DNA of 43,719 nucleotides from positions 1 through 43,719 of the forward strand of contig JAUNBK010000024.1 of the NCBI GenBank assembly GCA_030527105.1. The letters run 5' to 3'. The DNA is from Planctomycetia bacterium. GTDB taxonomy: Bacteria; Planctomycetota; Planctomycetia; Pirellulales; Thermoguttaceae. The notes under the pieces were generated by a model. The model saw only the letters and a program-made list of their open reading frames with translations. It was not told the origin of the DNA and made no database searches. The position numbers were made by a program, and so were the translations under genes. This document shows positions 37,246 to 43,719 of this stretch, piece after piece. How positions within the stretch are numbered: position 1 is the first letter of the stretch; each line of letters begins with the position of its first letter.

Positions 37246-37325
37246 AGAAGGTGGGAGGGTGTGTCGTGAATCGCGATTTTCTCTCCAAATCGCAAAAAAG
37301 GAAGAAGTGAAAGGAAAGAAAAAGG

Positions 37326-37760
37326 ATGGAAGAATATATTCCCTTGATTGTCTGGGGAGCGTTGATGTTCCTCTTCTGTGTTTTTGAAATCGCGACCGCT
37401 GCGCTCGTGTCGGTCTGGTTCTTCTTCGGAAGCATCGCGGCGTTCATTTGCGCGCTGTTCGTCGACGATATAATGATCCAGTGTGCCGTTTTTGTTTTCG
37501 TCTCGGTCTTTTTTCTTTTGGTCACGTGGCCGTACGCGCGATCCATTCGTTCGCGAAAGGTGGCAACGAATGTGGACAGATTCGTTGGAATGGAGGGCGT
37601 TGTGAAAGAGGAAATCAACAACCTCGCTGGTTCTGGGCGCGTGGACGTTGATGGGCTTGAGTGGGCGGCAAAATCCACCGATGGAAAGCACATTGCGGCG
37701 GAGAAAATCGTCATTGTGCGTGAAATTCGTGGTGTCACGCTCTATGTTGACGAGGTTTGA
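37326..37760 (+). CDS. NfeD-family membrane protein
   Basis: A 144-residue NfeD-like protein with three hydrophobic segments (about 5-25, 30-50, 52-70) and a C-terminal OB-like domain (GMEGVVKEEI, GRVDVDGLEWAA, VTLYVDE). NfeD partners with SPFH/stomatin proteins in membrane microdomains; the next gene is such a stomatin, 74 bases downstream. AAAGGA lies upstream of the ATG. Confidence 0.88.
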   Translation: MEEYIPLIVWGALMFLFCVFEIATAALVSVWFFFGSIAAFICALFVDDIMIQCAVFVFVSVFFLLVTWPYARSIRSRKVATNVDRFVGMEGVVKEEINNLAGSGRVDVDGLEWAAKSTDGKHIAAEKIVIVREIRGVTLYVDEV

Positions 37761-37834
37761 CGCAACACCATTTCGTTTAATGGTTAGCAATTGATATTGA
37801 TAATGTGTATCCTTATAACATGTGGGAGGGATTG

Positions 37835-38782
37835 ATGTTAGTTTCATCTGTTGGAAGTTCGCTTGCATTGTATGCGTTGCTTGGGCTTGTGCTTTTTTTC
37901 GTCGTGGTGCTTATTTCGTGCATTCGAATTGTGCCGCAGTCTCAGGAGTTCGTCATTGAGCGTCTTGGGAAATATTGGGCTTCGTGGGGGTCGGGGCTGC
38001 ATATCCTGCTCCCCTTCATTGATCGCATCGCGAAGCGCGTCTCGTTGAAGGAGCAGGTTGTGGATTTCAAACCGCAGCCCGTAATTACGAAAGATAACGT
38101 GACGATGCAGATCGACACGGTTGTCTACTATCAAGTCACGGACGCGAAGTTGTTCACGTATGGTGTGGAGCGCCCGATTGCTGCGATCGACAATCTTTCT
38201 GCCACCACGCTGCGAAATATCGTGGGCGAGATGGAGTTGGACGCCACGCTCACTTCGCGAGATATCATCAATACGAAAATCACGTCGGTGCTCGACAAGG
38301 CGTCCGACAAGTGGGGAATCAAGGTGAATCGTGTCGAGTTGAAGAACATTCTTCCCCCGGCAGAGATTCAACGGGCGATGGAGAAGCAGATGAAGGCGGA
38401 GCGCGAGCGTCGTGAAGCCATTCTTCAAGCCGAGGGACAGAAGCGCAGCGAAATTCTGATTGCGGAAGGAAAGCGTCAGGCGGAAATCCTCGCGGCAGAA
38501 GCGGAAAAACAGGCGACCATCTTGCGTGCCGAGGCGGCAAAAGAAAGACAGGTGCGCGAGGCGGAAGGGCAGGCGGAAGCGATCGTCATGGTTCAAAAGG
38601 CGCTTGCGGACGGAATTCGTCTCTTGAACGAATCTGCGCCGACCGACAAAATCATTGCGCTCAAATCGCTCGAGGCGTTCGCCAAGGCAGCCGATGGGCA
38701 AGCCACGAAGATCATCATCCCGAGCGAGATTCAGGGAATCGCGGGTCTTGCCGCCTCGTTGCGAGACGTTCTCAGGGATTAA
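37835..38782 (+). CDS. stomatin/SPFH (band 7) protein, QmcA-like
   Basis: A 315-residue band-7 protein: one N-terminal membrane helix (LALYALLGLVLFFVVVLIS), the SPFH domain (about 25-190, with RLGKYWASWGSGLHILLPF), then a Glu/Ala/Lys-rich coiled coil (about 190-250) and a helical tail. The frame is open from 37805, but GGGAGGG lies five bases before ATG 37835. It partners with NfeD and organises membrane microdomains. Confidence 0.92.
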   Translation: MLVSSVGSSLALYALLGLVLFFVVVLISCIRIVPQSQEFVIERLGKYWASWGSGLHILLPFIDRIAKRVSLKEQVVDFKPQPVITKDNVTMQIDTVVYYQVTDAKLFTYGVERPIAAIDNLSATTLRNIVGEMELDATLTSRDIINTKITSVLDKASDKWGIKVNRVELKNILPPAEIQRAMEKQMKAERERREAILQAEGQKRSEILIAEGKRQAEILAAEAEKQATILRAEAAKERQVREAEGQAEAIVMVQKALADGIRLLNESAPTDKIIALKSLEAFAKAADGQATKIIIPSEIQGIAGLAASLRDVLRD

Positions 38783-38828
38783 CCATTCTCAAGAATCAGC
38801 CATTCTCAGGGCAAGCGGTTGTCCACGT

Positions 38829-38848
38829 CCCCTCCCACGTTGGAGGGG
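38829..38848 (+). terminator. GC-rich hairpin after the stomatin gene
   Basis: CCCCTCC (38829-38835) pairs with GGAGGGG (38842-38848). No T tract follows, so rho-independent termination is not certain. Confidence 0.35.
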
Positions 38849-38892
38849 CGGGCGACTTGGGGCGCAACGTTTGATGTGACAATCCGTTCAGG

Positions 38893-38918
38893 TAATATAC
38901 TCGTTCTCCTTTAAAATG
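38893..38918 (+). repeat. element A, left-end fragment
   Basis: TAATATACTCGTTCTCC and TTTAAAAT match the left end of element A, with no right half. It abuts the 5' end of the broken PEP-CTERM gene. Confidence 0.6.
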
Positions 38919-38919
38919 C

Positions 38920-39739
38920 GTGGGGAGGGCAATCTGGAGGTCTTCCGAAGTGGTTTCGGGCAGTGCGATTTATGGAGAGGAAATCCGCTTTTATGGGAAA
39001 GACTCCGTGGTCACTTTCACTGGAAATCATATCCGTTCTGGCAGCGAAACCCCATACACGACGACCAACAACGATATTTACGCCAATTACGGAGTCACGA
39101 TGCGGGAGGAGGACTATTTCTTCGGTGGCGGTATCGCAGGTGGGCTGCTTACCATTGGTGCCGAGGGCAGGACGGTTCGTCAAACGTGACGTTTGGAAGC
39201 GGGTCGGATACCTCCGTGTCCCGCCTTGATGTGCTCTGTGGGTCGAAACTCACGATGGAGAACGGTTCGACGCTCTCCGCAGGCACAGGGTCTTTGCTCG
39301 TCTCCAGAACTGGTTCGATGTTGTCGCGCGGCAACAACGTGACGTTGAGTTCTGCCGGAAATCTTACCGTTTCCGATAGCGGCACGATTGAGTTGAACAT
39401 CACCGACGCGTCGTCCACCGCTGGGCGAGTGACGGGGAACCTTGAATTTACCGACACTTCCACGCTTGCGCTGAATTTTGATGAGTCGATGACCCTCGCG
39501 GTAGGAATGGAGTGGCACCTCTTCGACGCCATCGGGACGATCAGCAACAATCTACGTTGAAATACTCGCCGTGGCTCAAGAATTTTGGTTTGACGGTCGT
39601 GGTGTCCACACGAGACACTGGTATCTACGCCCAGATTGCTACGGTAGATAGCGTGCCGGAACCATCGACGTGGGCGATGATGCTCATCGGGCTGGTTGGT
39701 TTGGGACTTTATGCGCGTCGAAAGAGCGCACATGCGTAA
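38920..39739 (+). pseudogene. 5'-truncated PEP-CTERM protein gene with two frameshifts
   Basis: Adhesin-like coding sequence runs through three frames. The first (about 38960-39170) holds YGEEIRFYGKDSVVTFTGN, the second (about 39165-39545) holds DGSSNVTFGSGSD and AVGMEWHLFDAIGTI, and the third (about 39550-39739) holds KYSPWLKNFGLTV and ends VPEPSTWAMMLIGL then YARRKSAHA, a PEP-CTERM signal. Each step is a -1 shift, as if one base were missing near 39165 and near 39548. No signal peptide remains. It is a decayed relative of the protein at 7190. Confidence 0.75.
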
Positions 39740-39756
39740 GGTTGCGTCTTGCGCAC

Positions 39757-41961
39757 TCATCCCACGTCGCCAAGGTCGAGCGCTTTGCCATATCGTTTAA
39801 GCATGAGGCGTCGAATGCGGCGAAAGTCGGGATTCGCAAGCCCCGGGTCGTCTTTGAGGAGGTCGCGAGCACAACGGCGCGCCTCCTCGAGTATCTCTTG
39901 ATCGCGAAACAGGTCGGCAATGTGAAACGGCGGCAGTCCATGTTGTTGTGAGCCGAAAAGGTTGCCGGGGCCGCGGAGTCGAAAGTCCGCCTCCGCAAGC
40001 TCAAAGCCATCGGTGGTTTTGGTGAAGATGTTCAGCCGCTCGAGGGACTCCTCTTTGGGTTTCGAGGCGAAAATGCAGCAAAAACCGGGCTGCGTCCCGC
40101 GCGCAATGCGACCACGGAGCTGGTGAAGCTGCGCCAAGCCGAAATACTCGGCACTCTCGATAGTCATTAATGTTGCGTTGGGGACGTCCACGCCGACTTC
40201 GATCACGGAGGTGGAGACCAAAACCTTTATTTCGCCAGTGCGGAACGCGCGCATGGTCTCTTCTTTCTCCTGAGAGGACATCCTCCCATGGAGCGCGGCG
40301 CAGGGAAAGTCCTTGAGCGGTCCGCTCGAAAGGTGTTGGAGCGTCTGCATCAGGTTCGCGATGCTGGTGGCGGAGTCCTCCAACTCGAGCGCCGCCAAGA
40401 ATTCCTCCTCTTCGTTCGTAGGTTGAAAACCAATCCGAGGCACGACGACATACCCTTGCGCCCCAGATTTGAGGTGCTGCGCAACGAACGTCCACCAACC
40501 GTCTCGGCGATCTTCGTCCGCAAGATACGTTCGAATCGGTCGGCGTCCCGGCGGGAGGTCGCGAATCGACGTGACGTCCAGGTCGCCGAAAAGCGTCATT
40601 GTCACGGTGCGTGGGATCGGCGTCGCCGTCATGACGAGGTAGTGCGGCGACTCGCCCGACTTGCGGAGCGCCGCGCGTTGCCGAACGCCGAATTTGTGCT
40701 GTTCGTCAATAACGACAAGCCCGAGATTGTGAAATTCCACGTCGTCTTGCAGGAGCGCCTGGGTTCCGACGATGATTTTCGCTTCCCCGGTGGCGATTTT
40801 TTGGAGCGCCTCCTGACGCTGCGCGGGTCGCAAACCTCCGACGAGCGCGAGCGGTTCGATGGAGGAGTGCTGGAGCAGTTTTTTGAGCGTTCGAATGTGC
40901 TGCGTTGCGAGCACTTCCGTCGGAGCCATCACGGCAGCCTGGTACCCATGCGCCACCGCGAGGAGCATGGCGTAGACGGCAACGGTGGTTTTTCCGCAGC
41001 CGACGTCCCCTTGAAGCAATCGATTCATCGGGCGACCGGACACGGTATCCCGCGTGATGTCGGCAATTGCACGCAGTTGTCCTTCCGTGAGATCGTACGG
41101 GAAGAGGGCGCGAATCCGGCGATCGATTTCTGGGGTGGCTTCCAACTCCGGCGCGGAGAATTCCGTCCGCTGTCGGCAACGCTTCGCCTCAAGTGCGAGC
41201 TGGAGGAGCAAAAGTTCCTGGAAAACGAAACGCCGTCGGGCGGCAGCCATTTTCTCTTTCGACTCGGGGAAATGGATATTGCGCACCGCATCGGCAATTC
41301 CGAGGAGGTTTTGCGATTGGAGAAAAGCCGAGGGGAATGCCTCCTCGACTTCGTCGGCATACTTCTCGACACACCTTCGCGCCACGCGCCGGATTTCCCA
41401 TTGCGAAAGCCCTTCCGTGAGACGATAAATGGGTTGAAGCCCCAAAAACGACGCAGAAGTGGGGATTTTGTCCAGCAACGGCTCCGACGTCGTCCCACCG
41501 CCGATGCGATTCCCCGGGACGGACGCGGCGTTCACGGCGTTGACCTCCTCGGGCGTGAGCGCCTTCACGACAGGGTGCGTGAATTGCCACCGCCCTTTCG
41601 CCATGCGTGGCTTCCCCGAGATGAGGTAGATTTTCCCCTTGAAAAACTGATCCGAGCGAAATGTTTGATTATAATAAACGATCTCCGCGAGACCGTGCGT
41701 TCCGTCCTCGATATTGATTTTCACGACGGTTCTGCGCCCGAGGAATTGTTTTGAAACGGCGACGACGCGTGCGCAAATCGTCTGCATCACGTCGCTTTCG
41801 AGGTGGTTGATATCCGTGAAATTTGAGAAGTCGTCGTAATTTTTCGGGAAAAAGAAGAGCATCTCGGCAGGAGTTCGCACAGGCAGACGCGCCAAAATCG
41901 GCGCCAAGCGCACGCCAGCGGATGGTTCGTTTTCGAGGGATTGGAACAATTCTGGATTCAT
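39757..41961 (-). CDS. recG: ATP-dependent DNA helicase RecG
   Basis: RecG drives branch migration and fork reversal. The 734-residue protein has the wedge OB domain (about 60-165), Walker A LLQGDVGCGKTT (about 315), the DEQH box (VVIDEQHKFGVRQR), motif III MTATPIPRT, and the C-terminal helicase half (VSTSVIEVGVDVPNA and LHQLRGRIARG). Length is normal. It is the only intact gene in an otherwise debris-rich stretch. No other gene lies within 300 bases on its 5' side. Confidence 0.96.
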   Translation of the reverse strand: MNPELFQSLENEPSAGVRLAPILARLPVRTPAEMLFFFPKNYDDFSNFTDINHLESDVMQTICARVVAVSKQFLGRRTVVKINIEDGTHGLAEIVYYNQTFRSDQFFKGKIYLISGKPRMAKGRWQFTHPVVKALTPEEVNAVNAASVPGNRIGGGTTSEPLLDKIPTSASFLGLQPIYRLTEGLSQWEIRRVARRCVEKYADEVEEAFPSAFLQSQNLLGIADAVRNIHFPESKEKMAAARRRFVFQELLLLQLALEAKRCRQRTEFSAPELEATPEIDRRIRALFPYDLTEGQLRAIADITRDTVSGRPMNRLLQGDVGCGKTTVAVYAMLLAVAHGYQAAVMAPTEVLATQHIRTLKKLLQHSSIEPLALVGGLRPAQRQEALQKIATGEAKIIVGTQALLQDDVEFHNLGLVVIDEQHKFGVRQRAALRKSGESPHYLVMTATPIPRTVTMTLFGDLDVTSIRDLPPGRRPIRTYLADEDRRDGWWTFVAQHLKSGAQGYVVVPRIGFQPTNEEEEFLAALELEDSATSIANLMQTLQHLSSGPLKDFPCAALHGRMSSQEKEETMRAFRTGEIKVLVSTSVIEVGVDVPNATLMTIESAEYFGLAQLHQLRGRIARGTQPGFCCIFASKPKEESLERLNIFTKTTDGFELAEADFRLRGPGNLFGSQQHGLPPFHIADLFRDQEILEEARRCARDLLKDDPGLANPDFRRIRRLMLKRYGKALDLGDVG

Positions 41962-42295
41962 AATGAAAAACGATCAGGACTCTGCGTGGAATTTCGACAC
42001 CGACAGCGCCAACGACAAAACACACGACCTATTCTACCACAAAGTCCACCCTTTGCATAGTCCCGGCGGAGGAGAATATTTTTTGAGTGAGCCTTCAAAT
42101 TTAATGGGTACGCATTGGGGGGACAAAAAAAGTTTTGTTTTCCACACATCTTGCAGCCCGTCGACAGTCGCGAATCGAACGATTGTGTTCAGAAAATTGA
42201 CACCGCAAGAGTCCAAGAAGCCCAATCATCTCTCGCCTGACGCTTGTCCCCTCGCCTCGTGGTTGTGAGATGTTTGGGATGGTTTTTTTGCTTCT

Positions 42296-42601
42296 GTGGA
42301 TTTTGAGCTTGACACCTCCAGAACTCAACTCTCGATAAACCCCGTCCAATGGTTTAAAGCGGTCTGCGACAAGGTGAAAAAGACTTTTTACACCTTGTGG
42401 GATGCGGTTGAATGGGTGGTGGAACAAAAAACAGATGAGAAGAAACCTTCACCCTTTCCAAATATTGAACACAGGATTCGAACGGAAAAATACCATGAAA
42501 ATTACTTTCATACGCCGAAAAATATCACCCCTAAAGTTAAAAGGGACATGAGAAAACAAAGGCGAGATAAAAATGAAAAACCTATTATTTATTATTTTTA
42601 A
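42296..42601 (+). pseudogene. orphan open frame, possibly the 5' part of the toxin remnant
   Basis: A 101-residue frame starting at GTG 42296 (VQWFKAVCDKVKKTFYTLWD) with a lysine-rich second half. I do not recognise it. The toxin-like frame opens at 42577 in the -1 frame, so the two may be one broken gene. The preceding stretch 41962-42295 holds no gene that I can support. DNA here is AT-richer than in the neighbouring genes. Confidence 0.35.
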
Positions 42602-43156
42602 ACACCGGGCATAATATTCAACTTGCACCAGAAGACGATTCGTGGAAAACGTACGATTCGCTTGTAGATGGTGTTTATACAGAATTTAGGACAATCACCG
42701 GAACAAGCTTAAAAACTGCCAAAAGGCGTATTATTGAGGCCTATAATCAACATGCGGAATATGTTATCGTTGACGAACGTAAAAATGAGATTACTCGGAA
42801 AACCGCCATCGAAATTGTCGATATGGCAATTCGTACTTTTGGAGGAACCCTCAAAATTGATGTTGAAATCTGGTCGGTCGAAACCGTAGGAAATGCGAAA
42901 AAACTGGTTATACCCGTTCTCCTTTAAAATTCCCGTTTTACGCGTCGCTTTGCGAGCCGTGGTGCGCAAGCTCCAACGGCGGACGGCACCGGAAATTTCA
43001 ACGAGAAGTATTATAACCACCAGTTGTTGCCTGTGCAAACAGACCGACAACTGGATAGCCAGCAACGTCAACCGAGTCGGCAACATCGCCCCCCTCCTCA
43101 AAAAAATTTTGCGTTCGAGATTCGACGGAGCCGAGAACGAAGGGCGTAGCCCGTAG
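42577..43156 (+). pseudogene. remnant of a CdiA-CT-like polymorphic-toxin nuclease, split by element A
   Basis: An open frame from 42577 to the TAA at 42927 reads like the C-terminal nuclease domain of contact-dependent toxins: NTGHNIQLAPEDD, YDSLVDGVYTEFRTITGT, TAKRRIIEAYNQHAEYVIVD. The FKT motif of relatives appears as FRT. There is no start codon or secretion part. Element A begins at 42908; after it the frame reads ITTSCCLCKQTDNW and runs to the TAG at 43154-43156. If the element and one TTATA copy are removed the two parts join in frame. Family placement is from memory of related domains and is tentative. Confidence 0.5.
42908..43016 (+). repeat. element A copy 5, inside the toxin remnant
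   Basis: A full copy flanked by TTATA on the left (42908-42912) and TTATA on the right (43011-43015). Its CTTTAA supplies the stop codon of the interrupted frame. Confidence 0.9.
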
Positions 43157-43360
43157 TTCCAGACAGGTGGGAGAATCGTTTGACGCTTCATCTGGAACTA
43201 CTGTTGTGTCAATTTTATAAACATGAGTGCTTTACCCCGCAATCTTCCAAACCTCTTGAGAGGAAACAATTTTTCAAAAATGTTTCCTTTCAAACTCTCC
43301 TTCAAAAAACTTTTCGACCGCTCACTTCGTTCGCTAATATTGTTTATTTTCGGGACGCAG

Positions 43361-43445
43361 CACTACGCTTCGCTCCGTTCTCGGCTCGGGCGAACCAAAG
43401 CACCCTTTTTTGCCTATTTTAACCACCAAAATTTGAGGGCACCCT
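43361..43445 (-). repeat. element B copy 2
   Basis: In reverse it reads GGGTGCCCTCAAATTTTGGT, GGTTAAAATAGG and GAGCCGAGAACGG, matching copy 1. A short related piece, CGGAGCCGAGAACGAAG, also lies at 43126-43142. Confidence 0.6.
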
Positions 43446-43470
43446 ATAGAAAAAAATCGCCCCCCCCTCC

Positions 43471-43498
43471 TTGACAAAAAAGCGGATTGAGGTAGAAT
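43471..43498 (+). promoter_or_regulatory. promoter of the tRNA gene
   Basis: TTGACA (43471-43476) and TAGAAT (43493-43498) are 16 bases apart; the tRNA begins 13 bases downstream. Confidence 0.7.
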
Positions 43499-43510
43499 GG
43501 ATGAAAATTT

Positions 43511-43582
<72 letters not shown>

Positions 43583-43668
43583 CTTTTATTTTCTTGACAA
43601 GTTCTTTGGAACCTTTCTGGTTATGGTGTTTTGCGCCAGAGCTGTTGTTGGATTCGTGAGATTTGGTT

Positions 43669-43719
43669 TTATAATACTTCTCGTTGAAATTTCCGGTACC
43701 GTCCGCCGTTGGAGCTACG
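43669..43719 (-). repeat. element A copy 6, cut by the window edge
   Basis: TTATAATACTTCTCGTTG, AAATTTCCGG and CGTCCGCCGTTGGAGCTACG match copy 4 base for base except one position. The remainder is outside the window. Confidence 0.85.

Noticed and set aside
19885..41995. Shared 16-mer GGAATTTCGACACCGA at about 19891 and 41980
   Set aside because: The similarity stops at both ends and no structure is shared; it could be chance.
43180..43474. Two overlapping 80-codon frames before the tRNA gene
   Set aside because: They run through element B and have no ribosome site or recognisable protein.

Overview
The window looks like a chromosomal segment of a planctomycete (Planctomycetota, probably Pirellulales-like, possibly from a gut or rumen genome bin). 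The evidence is a DUF1559 pseudopilin-like protein with its H-X9-DG tail, two PEP-CTERM loci, paired HZS_alpha-type proteins with CxxCH heme motifs, a Tat-exported Gfo/Idh oxidoreductase, and long low-complexity tails on Tex and Der. Promoters close to TTGACA-N16/18-TATAAT and clear AAGGAG-type ribosome sites are easy to see, so start codons could often be chosen on evidence.

Layout. 1-6220 (minus): an esterase followed by two large secreted HZS_alpha/TolB-repeat cytochrome-like proteins, the last cut by the window edge. 6486-7040: a small orphan. 7190-10647: a large PEP-CTERM beta-strand-repeat protein with one frameshift at a five-T run. 10727-13805 (minus): a membrane-fusion/HlyD-like protein and a secreted terpene-cyclase-fold protein. 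14059-18980: Tex and Der. 19165-19758 (minus): a Tat-signal RpiB/LacAB-family protein lacking the usual catalytic histidine. 20246-25420: NikR, then a tightly coupled unit of DUF1559 protein, FecB-type lipoprotein, FecCD permease, ATPase and FmdE; a promoter with a NikR-like inverted repeat sits between regulator and unit. 25845-30886: a WYL regulator, orphan TrpF, Gfo/Idh oxidoreductase, and a ClpS-PyrK pair. 31142-38782: GalT-like transferase, an acidic membrane protein, an enolase-superfamily enzyme, PurA, an M24 peptidase, and an NfeD-stomatin pair. 38893-43719: accessory debris around an intact recG: a broken PEP-CTERM gene, a remnant of a polymorphic-toxin nuclease, repeats, and a tRNA-Gly gene.

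The most distinctive non-genic signal is a family of about 100-bp palindromic, MITE-like repeats (element A) with at least five full or recognisable copies plus fragments. One copy splits the toxin remnant and is flanked by TTATA on both sides; removing it on paper rejoins an open frame. A second, smaller repeat family (element B) occurs near purA and near the tRNA gene.

How the genes may work together: NikR probably controls the transport unit, which suggests uptake of a nickel chelate with FmdE as a metal-binding accessory. NfeD and stomatin form a known membrane pair. Tex, Der, PurA, RecG, ClpS, PyrK and TrpF are ordinary housekeeping genes. The functions of the heme/HZS_alpha pair, the cyclase-fold protein with its adaptor, and the exported RpiB-like protein cannot be deduced from sequence alone.
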